Shown here: piece after piece, positions 54,727-63,661 of the stretch
How positions within the stretch are numbered: position 1 is the first letter of the stretch
How the letters are laid out: every line of letters starts with the position of its first letter
Assembly: GCF_004349085.1 (NCBI RefSeq)
Contig: NZ_SMFM01000003.1
Span: 62,001-126,000 of the forward strand
Source of the DNA: Flavobacterium caseinilyticum
GTDB taxonomy: Bacteria > Bacteroidota > Bacteroidia > Flavobacteriales > Flavobacteriaceae
Direction: 5' to 3'
Length of the DNA: 64,000 bases
Notes under the pieces: generated by a model
What the model saw: only the letters and a program-made list of their open reading frames with translations
Databases searched by the model: none
What the model was told of the DNA's origin: nothing
Made by a program: the position numbers and the translations under genes

Positions 54727-54758
54727 TTGTAAATAAAACGGCTAAAACCGTATCTTTG
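54727..54758 (+). promoter_or_regulatory. Promoter of the HMG-CoA reductase gene
   Basis: TTG (54727-54729), 21-base spacer, TATCTTTG (54751-54758), then GCGACT; start codon 28 bases downstream. Confidence 0.65.
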
Positions 54759-54786
54759 CGACTAATTACACCATAATCAATTGAGA

Positions 54787-56103
54787 ATGAACAAGGCTAT
54801 TAGCGGATTTTCTAAATTATCCAAAGAAGAAAAAATTAAATGGATTGCCAATCAGTATTTTTCAACACCTACAGAAGCCGTCGCCTTGCTGAAAAACTAC
54901 TGGAATTCTGATGAAAAAATACAGAAATTACATGATGAATTTATCGAAAACACGATAACCAATTTCTACATTCCACTGGGAGTTGCCCCTAATTTCCTGA
55001 TTAATGGAAAATACAACACTATTCCCATGGCTATTGAAGAAAGCTCTGTGGTTGCCGCTGCCGCAAAAGCTGCTAAATTCTGGTCCACTCGTGGCGGATT
55101 TAAAGCAACCGTAATCAATACCGAAAAAATTGGTCATGTTCATTTTATCTATAAAGGCGATGTTTCAAAATTGAATTTGTTTTTTGCCCAAAACAAAAGC
55201 AAATTTTTCTCAGAAACCGAGTCGATTACCACCAATATGCAAAAACGCGGTGGCGGAATTTTAGACATCGTTCTAAATGACAAAACTGATTTATTGCCGA
55301 ACTATTTTCAGCTGCATGCCACTTTTGAAACCAAAGACAGCATGGGAGCAAATTTCATCAATTCGTGTCTGGAACAATTTTCCAAAACTTTAAAAGAAGA
55401 AGCGCACAATTATGCGTTATTTACAGAAACGGAGAAAGAGATTGAAGTAGTTATGAGCATTCTTTCCAATTATGTTCCAAATTGCATCGTAAGAGCGGAA
55501 GTTTCTTGTCCAATAGAAGAATTAGAAGAAAAACACATTCTAAATCCACAGGAGTTTGCCGAGAAATTTGTGCAAGCCGTTCAAATCGCCGAAGTGGAGC
55601 CCTATCGTGCCGTAACGCACAACAAAGGAATCATGAACGGAGTAGATGCTGTAGTTTTGGCTACTGGAAATGATTTCCGTGCCGTTGAAGCCGGAATTCA
55701 CGCCTATGCTTCCCGAAACGGAAAATATTCCAGTCTTTCCCATGCCAAAATAGAAAACGGTATTTTTACTTTTTGGCTGGAAATCCCTTTAGCGTTAGGA
55801 ACTGTGGGCGGTTTGACTTCCTTGCATCCATTGGTAAAATTATCACTGGAAATGCTGGAAAAACCATCCGCCAAGGAATTAATGCAGTTTGTAGCCGTAG
55901 CGGGTCTGGCCCAAAACTTCGCTGCTTTACGTTCTCTAACTACAACAGGAATTCAGGAAGGACATATGAAAATGCATTTGAACAACATCATCAACCAGTT
56001 TGAAGCCACTGATGAAGAAAGCATTTTAATAAAAAAATATTTCAAAAAAAATACCGTATCGCATAGCGCTGTGGTCACCTTTATTGAAAATTTAAGAAAA
56101 TAA
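54787..56103 (+). CDS. Hydroxymethylglutaryl-CoA reductase, class II
   Basis: Produces mevalonate from HMG-CoA; Flavobacteriia make isoprenoids by the mevalonate route and use a class II (degradative-type) enzyme for it. 438 residues from ATG 54787 (a TTG two codons earlier is possible). Motifs: PLGVAPNFLINGKY, PMAIEESSVVAAAAKAAKFW (catalytic Glu), THNKGIMNGVDAVVLATGND (catalytic Lys and Asp), SLTTTGIQEGHMKMH (catalytic His). The GYDIA kinase gene follows after a perfect palindrome. Confidence 0.96.
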   Translation: MNKAISGFSKLSKEEKIKWIANQYFSTPTEAVALLKNYWNSDEKIQKLHDEFIENTITNFYIPLGVAPNFLINGKYNTIPMAIEESSVVAAAAKAAKFWSTRGGFKATVINTEKIGHVHFIYKGDVSKLNLFFAQNKSKFFSETESITTNMQKRGGGILDIVLNDKTDLLPNYFQLHATFETKDSMGANFINSCLEQFSKTLKEEAHNYALFTETEKEIEVVMSILSNYVPNCIVRAEVSCPIEELEEKHILNPQEFAEKFVQAVQIAEVEPYRAVTHNKGIMNGVDAVVLATGNDFRAVEAGIHAYASRNGKYSSLSHAKIENGIFTFWLEIPLALGTVGGLTSLHPLVKLSLEMLEKPSAKELMQFVAVAGLAQNFAALRSLTTTGIQEGHMKMHLNNIINQFEATDEESILIKKYFKKNTVSHSAVVTFIENLRK

Positions 56104-56117
56104 CATTGATTTTTGAT

Positions 56118-56150
56118 ATCCCTATCAGGGTTTAAAACCCTGATAGGGAT
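56118..56150 (+). terminator. Perfect palindrome between HMG-CoA reductase and GHMP kinase genes
   Basis: ATCCCTATCAGGGTTT, one central A, AAACCCTGATAGGGAT: 16-bp perfect arms. No T run follows, so it may act as an attenuator, processing site or simply be a mobile palindromic repeat. Confidence 0.65.
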
Positions 56151-56163
56151 TAAAATAAGAGTA

Positions 56164-57081
56164 ATGAAAAAAACATTCTATAGCAACGGAAAACTTTTAA
56201 TCACAGGAGAATATCTGGTTCTGGATGGCGCCAAAGCTTTTGCATTACCCACAAAAATGGGACAAAATCTGATTATAGAAGAAGGAAGCAACAAAGAAAT
56301 CATTTGGAAAAGCTACGATGCGGATGGAAGCATTTGGTTTGAAGACACCCTTTTATTTTCTGACATTTCTAAAGAAGTCAATCCTGAAAATGAATCGGTC
56401 AAAGCTACACTTACGACCATTTTGCACGAAGCTTTTAAACTAAATCCTGATTTCATTACTAATTCAGACGGCTACGTTATCAGTACTGAGCTTGGTTTTC
56501 CGAAAAGCTGGGGACTAGGTACGTCATCTACCTTAATAAACAACATTGCCCAGTGGTTGCAAATAAACGCCTACACACTGCTTAAAAACAGTTTTGGAGG
56601 AAGTGGCTACGATATTGCGTGTGCTCAAAACGAGACCGCAATTATATATCATCTGGAACAAGGAAATCCTGTTATTGAAAATGCATCTTTTGATCCGGAT
56701 TTTACTGACAACCTTTACTTTGTATATCTTAATAAAAAGCAAAGTAGCAAAAGCGCAATAGCAGCCTACAATATCAATAAAAAGAACGATCTGGCAAAGA
56801 CCATAGCTGCCAATGATCAGATCACCATGGCAGTACTGCGAGCGACTACGTTGCAGTCTTTTGCTGCAGCGATAGAAAAACATGAAATCGCAATGAGCTC
56901 AATACTGGAAATGCAGACTATTAAGGAATCATTATTTCCTGATTTTGATGGTGTGATAAAAAGTCTGGGAGCTTGGGGAGGCGATTTTGTGATGGCAGTT
57001 GCTGAAGAAAATCCAACGCAATACTTTAGATCTAAAGGATACAAAACTGTTGTGCCTTATGATGAGATGATATTATCCTGA
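56164..57081 (+). CDS. GYDIA-family GHMP kinase (mevalonate pathway type)
   Basis: 305 residues from ATG 56164 (MKKTFYSNGKLLITGEYLVLDG); a longer in-frame start would run through the palindrome upstream and has no conserved residues. GHMP-kinase features: KLLITGEYLVL at the N-terminus, the ATP-binding loop SWGLGTSSTLINN (in place of GLGSSA) and the family-defining FGGSGYDIACAQ (about 140-151). Found beside HMG-CoA reductase in Flavobacteriia, so a role in phosphorylating mevalonate or a later intermediate is likely, but the exact reaction is inferred. Confidence 0.9.
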   Translation: MKKTFYSNGKLLITGEYLVLDGAKAFALPTKMGQNLIIEEGSNKEIIWKSYDADGSIWFEDTLLFSDISKEVNPENESVKATLTTILHEAFKLNPDFITNSDGYVISTELGFPKSWGLGTSSTLINNIAQWLQINAYTLLKNSFGGSGYDIACAQNETAIIYHLEQGNPVIENASFDPDFTDNLYFVYLNKKQSSKSAIAAYNINKKNDLAKTIAANDQITMAVLRATTLQSFAAAIEKHEIAMSSILEMQTIKESLFPDFDGVIKSLGAWGGDFVMAVAEENPTQYFRSKGYKTVVPYDEMILS

Positions 57082-57143
57082 TTTTTAAAATTAGATTCCT
57101 ATCTGACTCTTTGAAGACTTTTAAGTTAAAGTACATAAAAAGC

Positions 57144-57180
57144 AAAATCCCGATACATTCAATATGTATCGGGATTTTTT
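57144..57180 (+). terminator. Bidirectional terminator between the GHMP kinase and PpiD-like genes
   Basis: AAAATCCCGATACAT / ATGTATCGGGATTTTTT, 14-15 bp stem, loop TCAAT, with T run on plus and A run on minus sides. Confidence 0.9.
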
Positions 57181-57203
57181 TATATTCACTAATTACTCTG
57201 TAA

Positions 57204-59300
57204 TTAGTAATTAAATTCTAATCGATTGTCTTTTATTTTAGCGTTAGCTTTCAATGCAGGAACAACTCTGTTTGCATCTGCTGCACTTTGTGCTTTTACT
57301 TTAGCCACATATGGAGCGTGATTTTTCAAAGCCGGAGCTTTTACAGTGCTTGTGTTTTTAACCACATAAACTCCCGTATTTCCCTCAATTGGAGCCGACA
57401 TTTTATTTGCCGCTAAAGCAAATGCATTACCAACTACTTTTGCTTCTTGACCAACTCCTGGCAACATTGTGTTTTCCATAGTAAGACCTGCTGCTTGCTG
57501 TACTGTTGTTCCCACCGCTTTTGCAATTGCCTCCAATGAAGAACCAGTCATTTTAGCTTTGATTAACGCTGCTTTTTTCATATTTTTAAGTATTGGCTCT
57601 ACATAAGGTCTCACTAAAGATACCGCTACCAAGCCTGACTTATCAATGCTCTTGACTTTTGCAATAACGTGACCTACATTGGCCACTTCAAATCTTTTTA
57701 CAGATCCTGCTTTAACTCCGTCTTCAAAAGCCCATCTTACAATTGATCTTTGATTTCCTAAAGTACCAAAATTTTCATCCATTCCTTTAACAGAAACTGC
57801 AGGAGTAACAGTAAGTCCCATTTCCTTAGCTACTTTATTAAAATCTCTATCAGAAGCATCCATTTCAAATTTAGTTGCTTGCGTAAAAATTTTATCCGAA
57901 GTAACTTCAGAAGGCTCTATTTTTTGAGCCACAGTTGCTAAACGAATTCCGTCTTGTTTGTCTGTAACTTTTATAATATGAAAACCGAATGGAGTTTCCA
58001 CTAAACCAACTTTACCGATTGAATTATTAAAAACAAAATCATTAAACGGTTTAACCATTTGGTTTGGACCAAAAAAACCTAAATCACCACCTTGTTGTGC
58101 CGAAGAATCATCCGAAGATGTAAAAGCCAACATCAGGAAACTGTCTGGATTAGCATTGACTTGTGCTAGAATCTCCTCTGCTTTTACTTTCGCTTGTTCT
58201 TTTGTTCGTTTTTCTTTTTGATTAGGAACCTGCGTTCCATCATAACTGATTAATATGTGACTTGCTTTCGCATTTACTCCTGGCTTCATTCCCATAGATT
58301 TAGAAACACAAATGTATTGTCCAAACACATATGGCCCGTAAACTTCTCCCGGAGCAAGGTTAAATAATTTATCGGCATCTACAGCTGGTAAATCTTTTTT
58401 AGGAATATAAGTGGAATCATAAGGAACATCTGAATTTGAATTCACAAAATCAATTGTGTTCGAAGTCGTTCTAAATCCTGCTAAAGTGTCATTCTTCCCT
58501 GTTGCTTGGTTGTATACCACGCTTCCTGACAGTAATGCATTTATCTTTGATCTCACCTCAGTTTCATCACTCGCAGATGCTTTGTCTTCAATCAAGACAT
58601 ATTCTACTTCGCGAGATTCGTCCGCTTTGTATTTTTTCTCATTTTTTTTCATGAAATCCACAATTTCAGCATCGGTAATTTTTACATCACTATCTTTAAT
58701 TGTAGAATATAAACCAGCAACATAAGCGAAATTCACTTTGTTAGCCTCCATTTCATATTTGAACTTTCCTTCACTTTCTGTGGTGAAAACTGCCGCTTTA
58801 ACCAATGTTGTATACATTTGATATTTAGCATTCAGATCAGCATCTTTCTCTCTATCTTTTAAAAACTGCGCTTGTGCAGGATTAGCTCTAAAGTATTCTT
58901 TGAATTTTGCGACATCAAAAACACCGGCAGAATTTAAAAACAATGGATTAGCACCGATATTTTGATCAGCTTTTAAAACCTCTAATAAGTGTTTTTCACC
59001 TACTCTCAGTCCTAATTTTTCAAATTCAGACGTCAGCAAAGCAATCGAAACTTCTTGCTCCCACACTTGGTTGGCTGCAGCTGTTGAAGTAATACCTTGA
59101 CTACTTTTCTCAACATTGCTTACTTTAACTCGAAAATCTTCAAATGAAATATTTTTTCCGTCAATGCTTCCCACATCTTTTGATGTCGTGTTGAAACCGC
59201 CACTGTTGAATATATCGCCTATGATAAATGCTAATAAACAAAACCCGATAACGAGTATCATAAGAAGCGAACGTTGTCTAATTTTTTGTAAAACTGCCAT
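57204..59300 (-). CDS. Peptidylprolyl isomerase of PpiD/SurA type
   Basis: 698 residues from ATG 59300 (MAVLQKIRQRSLLMI). One N-terminal membrane anchor (about 12-32), a SurA_N-like chaperone region (about 40-240), a parvulin rotamase domain (about 345-450: ASHILISYDG, QGGDLGFFGPNQMVKPFNDFVF, GLVETPFGFHIIKV) and a second PPIase-like region. It should help periplasmic folding of outer membrane proteins. Same strand and close to the CNNM/CorC gene (108 bases), probably the last gene of the envelope operon. Confidence 0.94.
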   Translation of the reverse strand: MAVLQKIRQRSLLMILVIGFCLLAFIIGDIFNSGGFNTTSKDVGSIDGKNISFEDFRVKVSNVEKSSQGITSTAAANQVWEQEVSIALLTSEFEKLGLRVGEKHLLEVLKADQNIGANPLFLNSAGVFDVAKFKEYFRANPAQAQFLKDREKDADLNAKYQMYTTLVKAAVFTTESEGKFKYEMEANKVNFAYVAGLYSTIKDSDVKITDAEIVDFMKKNEKKYKADESREVEYVLIEDKASASDETEVRSKINALLSGSVVYNQATGKNDTLAGFRTTSNTIDFVNSNSDVPYDSTYIPKKDLPAVDADKLFNLAPGEVYGPYVFGQYICVSKSMGMKPGVNAKASHILISYDGTQVPNQKEKRTKEQAKVKAEEILAQVNANPDSFLMLAFTSSDDSSAQQGGDLGFFGPNQMVKPFNDFVFNNSIGKVGLVETPFGFHIIKVTDKQDGIRLATVAQKIEPSEVTSDKIFTQATKFEMDASDRDFNKVAKEMGLTVTPAVSVKGMDENFGTLGNQRSIVRWAFEDGVKAGSVKRFEVANVGHVIAKVKSIDKSGLVAVSLVRPYVEPILKNMKKAALIKAKMTGSSLEAIAKAVGTTVQQAAGLTMENTMLPGVGQEAKVVGNAFALAANKMSAPIEGNTGVYVVKNTSTVKAPALKNHAPYVAKVKAQSAADANRVVPALKANAKIKDNRLEFNY

Positions 59301-59408
59301 TTTATTGTTGTTAATTTTTATATTCAGTTTGCGAAAATACAATTATCTAATTAATAATAATAGTAGTAGCGTTTTATTTTGCAAGAAATTTTATTTTCTT
59401 AAAAAAAA

Positions 59409-60668
59409 TCACTCTTGTATGGTCATTTTCACTAATTCTATTTTCTTATTTGTAGCTTCCTCAATTATAAAATGATAAGCACCAATGGTTATTGCATCCC
59501 CTTTTTCAGGAATTTCTTTTGTAAAATCGACAATGAAACCGCCCAGCGTCCCGTACGAATCACCCTCCGGAATTTGGAGTTTATAGGTGTCGTTTAAGTA
59601 TGCGACATCAAAACGAGCTGAAAAAACAAAAACACCAGCTGCGACTTCCTTCTCCACCAACTCTTCACCGGAATCATGCTCATCCTCTATTTCACCAAAA
59701 AGTTCTTCAATGATGTCTTCAAGAGTAATGATTCCTGATGTTCCGCCATATTCATCCAAAACAACAGCCACGCTTTTTCGTTTTTTGGTAAGCAGGTTCA
59801 TCGCATCTTTTATAAATATTGTTTCCGGAACAAACTCAACCGGAATTACAATTTCCTTGACACTTTTTGGCTTTTTAAACAAATCAAAAGAATGAACATA
59901 ACCAACTATATCATCGAGCGAATTTTGGTACACCACAATTTTCGAATAGCCCGTTTCTATAAATAACTGCTTTAATTCTTCGATAGAATCAAAAAGATCT
60001 ACCGCGATAATTTCAGTTCTGGGACTCATCACGTCTCTGGCCTTGACCCCTGAAAATTCCAAAGCATTTTGAAACATTAATATTTCCGAATCGACGGTCT
60101 CGCTATCCTCCACGCTACTCATTTGCTCCGTAATGTAATTTCCAAGCTCTAATTTACTGAAATAAAGCTGAATCGTGTCCCCTTCCGTTTTAAAGAATTT
60201 CCTTAAAATAAAATCTGAGATCTTAATAAAAATAGCGGCAATAAAATAGAACAATTTGTAGAAAAGATAGGCTGGAACCGCAAAGAATTTGATTAAGGAA
60301 TTAGCATAAATTTGAAAGAAAATTTTAGGAAGAAACGCTGCGGTGAGCAACATTACTAAAAAGGAAATCACAATTTGCAGCAACAAATTCAACCAGTCTG
60401 AGAAATAATACCCCCAATCGATGGCCAAGCGCAGCAGCAGATCGCCCATGTAAAATCCATATATAACCATAGCTACAGAATTTCCAATTAACATGGAGAC
60501 TATAAAGTTGGTCGGTTTTTCGGTAAGTTTGGTAAGAGTTTTTGAGACGAAATTATCTTGTTTTTTTTCAATTTCAAGATAAATTTTATTGGAAGAGACA
60601 AAGGCTATTTCCATTCCCGAAAAAAAAGCGCTTAGTATTAAACACAATATGATAATACTAATTTCCAT
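59409..60668 (-). CDS. CNNM/CorC-type hemolysin-family protein (DUF21-CBS-CorC)
   Basis: 419 residues: an N-terminal DUF21/CNNM membrane domain with four hydrophobic segments (about 5-150), a pair of CBS domains (about 205-320; VMSPRTEIIAVDLFD, LDEYGGTSGIITLEDIIEELFGEIEDEHD) and a C-terminal CorC_HlyC domain. Relatives move Mg2+ or Na+ and the CBS pair binds ATP-Mg. Function here is not proven; a paralogue of this architecture (GldE) acts in flavobacterial gliding but I cannot tell them apart. Two bases separate it from the small gene upstream. Confidence 0.93.
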   Translation of the reverse strand: MEISIIILCLILSAFFSGMEIAFVSSNKIYLEIEKKQDNFVSKTLTKLTEKPTNFIVSMLIGNSVAMVIYGFYMGDLLLRLAIDWGYYFSDWLNLLLQIVISFLVMLLTAAFLPKIFFQIYANSLIKFFAVPAYLFYKLFYFIAAIFIKISDFILRKFFKTEGDTIQLYFSKLELGNYITEQMSSVEDSETVDSEILMFQNALEFSGVKARDVMSPRTEIIAVDLFDSIEELKQLFIETGYSKIVVYQNSLDDIVGYVHSFDLFKKPKSVKEIVIPVEFVPETIFIKDAMNLLTKKRKSVAVVLDEYGGTSGIITLEDIIEELFGEIEDEHDSGEELVEKEVAAGVFVFSARFDVAYLNDTYKLQIPEGDSYGTLGGFIVDFTKEIPEKGDAITIGAYHFIIEEATNKKIELVKMTIQE

Positions 60669-60670
60669 TG

Positions 60671-60868
60671 TTAGGATTTTTTGTTGCGATCGTCAAATTT
60701 TTTGGCAAATTTTCTTCTGAAGAAAAACATAAAAACAGCCAATCCAGCTATCATAAAACTTAACCATGGTGTTTCTGTTTCAGGATTATTTAGTTTAGTG
60801 AAACCATCATAAATGAAATAGGCTCCAAAGACAAGATAAACGTATTGTGTGTATTTTAGGTAATTCAT
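60671..60868 (-). CDS. Small two-helix membrane protein
   Basis: 65 residues with two hydrophobic segments (VYLVFGAYFIYDGF and LSFMIAGLAVFMFFF) and a very basic tail (RRKFAKKFDDRNKK), so a cytoplasmic C-terminus is likely. Family not recognised. It lies 11 bases after lptC and 2 bases before the CNNM/CorC gene on the same strand, which makes it a genuine operon member rather than a chance frame. Confidence 0.8.
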   Translation of the reverse strand: MNYLKYTQYVYLVFGAYFIYDGFTKLNNPETETPWLSFMIAGLAVFMFFFRRKFAKKFDDRNKKS

Positions 60869-60879
60869 GTTGTTATTTT

Positions 60880-61434
60880 TTATTCGTTCGTTTCTACTTC
60901 GCCCGTTATTTTTTGGGAATAGATCACTTTAAAATCTTTACTAAAATCGATTCCCTGCCCATTAGAACTTCCTTTGGGATCCGTAAATTTAAACCTTCTT
61001 TCGGTAAAAAACCACTCGTTTTTTTGATCAAAATACAGTTGCTCCGTTTCCATGGTTTGACCATCCTCGGTAATTATTTTTACATTTCCCTGTAAATCGA
61101 TAATATTTGTTCCTTTATACGAAATGGCGTAATTAGAACTGATAAAGGTTTTCTTCGCTTTCTTGTCGAATAAAGTAACATTAACTCCTTTAGGGAATTC
61201 CGTAAAAGGGAAATCAACACTGGCGTAATCCAACATTTTTGGACTTGCCAGAACAGCAGTTATGCGGCCAGAATCGGTGTATTTCAGATTTACCTGATCA
61301 GCATCGCTGGATGGAATAAATTCTGAAAAATTAATCTTTTGTATTTCCTTAAAATTACTTTCGCAACCAAAAAACAGTGTCACAGCCAAAACTATGACAA
61401 AGGATATCCTATACTTTTTTTGGAATAAAGTCAT
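60880..61434 (-). CDS. lptC: LPS export protein LptC
   Basis: 184 residues from ATG 61434 (MTLFQKKYRISFVIV); the longer frame upstream runs into the barrel gene and has no similarity. A lipoprotein-like signal ends in LFFGC (about residue 23). The mature part has the LptC/OstA beta-jellyroll pattern (FPKGVNVTLFDKKAKKTFISS, NIIDLQGNVKIITEDGQTMETEQLYFD). It would receive LPS from LptBFG and pass it to LptA. The Cys suggests lipidation where E. coli LptC has a membrane helix. Confidence 0.88.
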   Translation of the reverse strand: MTLFQKKYRISFVIVLAVTLFFGCESNFKEIQKINFSEFIPSSDADQVNLKYTDSGRITAVLASPKMLDYASVDFPFTEFPKGVNVTLFDKKAKKTFISSNYAISYKGTNIIDLQGNVKIITEDGQTMETEQLYFDQKNEWFFTERRFKFTDPKGSSNGQGIDFSKDFKVIYSQKITGEVETNE

Positions 61435-61481
61435 ACGCTGAACTTGAAAAAGAACTTTGACAATAGTGCCTATTCTTAGCT

Positions 61482-62732
61482 TTAATTGAATTTTCTTTTC
61501 ACAAACCACTGATCATTAAGCGAGAAACTTACACTAACATTCGCATAGTTTTCTTCCACTAAATTAGATTGGATTGTACCTTTTTTACCTAGTTCTAACC
61601 CCACATTTATGTTGGAGAATGTTCCACTCAATGGCAATCCTAATCCAAGAGTCAGTCCCATGTCATCTATAGATTCTGAATTAATAATCAAACCTGTTTT
61701 TTCAAATCGCACTCCACCTCTGTAAGTGATTCTTTTAGCGTAACTCGAAAATGAGTTGGCATTTGGAATAAAATAACCTCCGATACTATATTTTGAGCCC
61801 TTTTCGTAAGTCACATTATCAATTGCATTGTAATTATTGCCTAATGCGCCTGCATCTTGAAGTGAATAACCAAGTCCTAACAGCCATTTTCTTGACTCAC
61901 CAAAACCTGCCCCTACACTATATTTGCTTGGCATTTCAAGGTTTCTCTCTGTTTTAACGTCATCAAGCGGGTCAACAACCACTAAATCAAAATTAGAATT
62001 AAAAGCTACAGTGGAAATATTTCTGTTGTTTTTAGCCTTTAGAATACTTTCCAAACCATAATTTAAGCTACTGAAAAATGAGATTTTTTTAGTTATTTTG
62101 GTTTGATACATCATTCCAAAATTGAAGTTTACTCCAGATAAGTCAACTGTATTTAATTCTCGAGTTCCTACCGGAACGTCTGTAATAAACTCAAGATTAT
62201 TGGTTTCTATTTTTCCAAAATTATAATTTACATCAGCGCCGACACTGAAATTTGGAGCAATTTTAACCCCTACTCCTAAAAAAGCTTTATTTAATCCGCC
62301 AGTTCCGTTAAAACGTCTGCTATTTTCTGAGGGATTCGCTGCAAGAGTTTCAATTTTATAACCAACGGATGAATACGGAACCAATCCAAAACCAACACCA
62401 AATTTCCCCATAGGCAAGCCTACTGCCAAATAATCTAGGGTGGTTCTATGCGTATTTACCGATTCGCCATCCGCTTTCAACTTTGTAGTTGCCAACGAAC
62501 CTCCTAAAGTAAAGGTCGTTAATTTTAGACTGGCGTAACTTGCGGGATTTTGCAAATTGATATGAATACTATCTTGTTCAATAGCTATTCCTGCCATCGA
62601 TCGATTTTCAAGCGTTCCTTTGAAACGAATGTCACCAATTCCGTAAAAAGAATAAGGAGAAGCCGTTCCTTCCTGAGCAAAAGACACTAATGATAAAAGC
62701 AAACAAGCGCTTACTATAATTTTTTTAATCAT
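61482..62732 (-). CDS. Outer membrane beta-barrel protein, unknown function
   Basis: 416 residues with a signal peptide (MIKKIIVSACLLLSLVSFAQ) and strand-rich mature part with FadL/porin-like patterns (ASPYSFYGIGDIRFKG, INLQNPASYASLKLTTFTLG, LPMGKFGVGFGLVPYSSVGY). C-terminal strand ends in QWFVKRKFN. It overlaps coaX by 8 bases, and lptC starts 48 bases after its stop. The location in an LPS/envelope operon hints at outer membrane maintenance, but I do not recognise a specific family. Confidence 0.82.
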   Translation of the reverse strand: MIKKIIVSACLLLSLVSFAQEGTASPYSFYGIGDIRFKGTLENRSMAGIAIEQDSIHINLQNPASYASLKLTTFTLGGSLATTKLKADGESVNTHRTTLDYLAVGLPMGKFGVGFGLVPYSSVGYKIETLAANPSENSRRFNGTGGLNKAFLGVGVKIAPNFSVGADVNYNFGKIETNNLEFITDVPVGTRELNTVDLSGVNFNFGMMYQTKITKKISFFSSLNYGLESILKAKNNRNISTVAFNSNFDLVVVDPLDDVKTERNLEMPSKYSVGAGFGESRKWLLGLGYSLQDAGALGNNYNAIDNVTYEKGSKYSIGGYFIPNANSFSSYAKRITYRGGVRFEKTGLIINSESIDDMGLTLGLGLPLSGTFSNINVGLELGKKGTIQSNLVEENYANVSVSFSLNDQWFVKRKFN

Positions 62733-63459
62733 TTTTGATTTTATATTGAAATGTTTGATTCAAACTTTCCAGCAGAAAATTTGAATTGGCAAATATGGTA
62801 TTTTTTAATCGTTTAGCCAAAAAATCTGTATCACCGCCCGTTAAAATTATTATAAAATTTGAATACCGTGCTTTATATTCATTAATAAAACCGTCAATCT
62901 CATAAACGAAACCATTTACTACGCCAGAATGAATCGACTGAGTCGTGGAAGTTCCGATAAAATGGTCTGGACTTTCTAATGACAACAAAGGAAGTTTCGC
63001 CGTAAAATTATGCAGTGCTTGGTAGCGCAGTCGCAATCCTGGAGCAATTGCTCCGCCTAAATAATTATTTTCCTCATCAATAAAATCATAGGTTACACAG
63101 GTTCCTGCATCAATAACCAATCTGTTCTGACTTGGAAACTGCAGCGTTGCCCCGGCAGCCAGAACCATTCGGTCAATCCCTAAAGTTTTAGGAGTTGCGT
63201 AACAATTATGAAATGGAAAAGAATCTTGATGAGACAGAAAATGCACATTCAAAACTTTATTATACTCTAAAAACGACCGTTTTTCGACATCACCAACAGA
63301 CGAAACAACCATATTTGTTATTTTTTCAAAATTTTTTAAAATATTTTGAATATTTTTTTGAAGTTCTATTTTCGAAAAAACAAAAATCTCAGAAAGGGTA
63401 GCACCCTCAAAAACAGCTGCTTTAATTCTGGTATTTCCAACATCGATAACTAAAATCAT
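62725..63459 (-). CDS. coaX: Type III pantothenate kinase
   Basis: Phosphorylates pantothenate, the first step of coenzyme A synthesis. 244 residues with the ASKHA-fold motifs MILVIDVGNTRIKAA (phosphate 1), TLGIDRMVLAAGA (substrate), VIDAGTCVTYDFID (phosphate 2) and ILTGGDTDFLAKRL (adenosine). Length is typical for CoaX. It is the first gene of a six-gene minus-strand unit and its 3' end overlaps the barrel gene by 8 bases. Promoter is near 63480, where the minus strand reads TACCTTCG. Confidence 0.95.
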   Translation of the reverse strand: MILVIDVGNTRIKAAVFEGATLSEIFVFSKIELQKNIQNILKNFEKITNMVVSSVGDVEKRSFLEYNKVLNVHFLSHQDSFPFHNCYATPKTLGIDRMVLAAGATLQFPSQNRLVIDAGTCVTYDFIDEENNYLGGAIAPGLRLRYQALHNFTAKLPLLSLESPDHFIGTSTTQSIHSGVVNGFVYEIDGFINEYKARYSNFIIILTGGDTDFLAKRLKNTIFANSNFLLESLNQTFQYKIKND

Positions 63460-63512
63460 AATTTGGTTTTTGATGTTGCGAAGGTACGAATTGATTTTTT
63501 TTAAAAAATGTT

Positions 63513-63542
63513 TTGGATAAACTAAAAATCATTCTATATTTG
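63513..63542 (+). promoter_or_regulatory. Promoter of tRNA-Phe
   Basis: TTG (63513-63515), 19-base spacer, TATATTTG (63535-63542), followed by CACCCG. Starts transcription a few bases before the tRNA. Confidence 0.75.
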
Positions 63543-63557
63543 CACCCGCAACAGCGA

Positions 63558-63630
63558 GGTACCTTAGCTCAGATGGTAGAGCAATGGACTGAAAATCCAT
63601 GTGTCCCTGGTTCGATCCCTGGAGGTACCA
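63558..63630 (+). tRNA. tRNA-Phe (GAA)
   Basis: 73-nt cloverleaf: acceptor GGTACCT pairs with AGGTACC; D-arm GCTC...GAGC; anticodon stem ATGGA/TCCAT with loop CTGAAAA, anticodon GAA; T-arm CCTGG-TTCGATC-CCTGG-type; discriminator A. The 3' CCA is not encoded (CAA follows). Confidence 0.97.
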
Positions 63631-63631
63631 C

Positions 63632-63661
63632 AAAACCCGAATAGAAATATTCGGGTTTTTT
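63632..63661 (+). terminator. Terminator after tRNA-Phe
   Basis: AAAACCCGAAT (loop AGAAAT) ATTCGGGTTTTTT, 11-bp stem followed by T residues, directly after the tRNA. Confidence 0.92.

Noticed and set aside
63558..63630. tRNA-Lys instead of tRNA-Phe
   Set aside because: The loop reads CTGAAAA, placing GAA, not TTT, at the anticodon positions.
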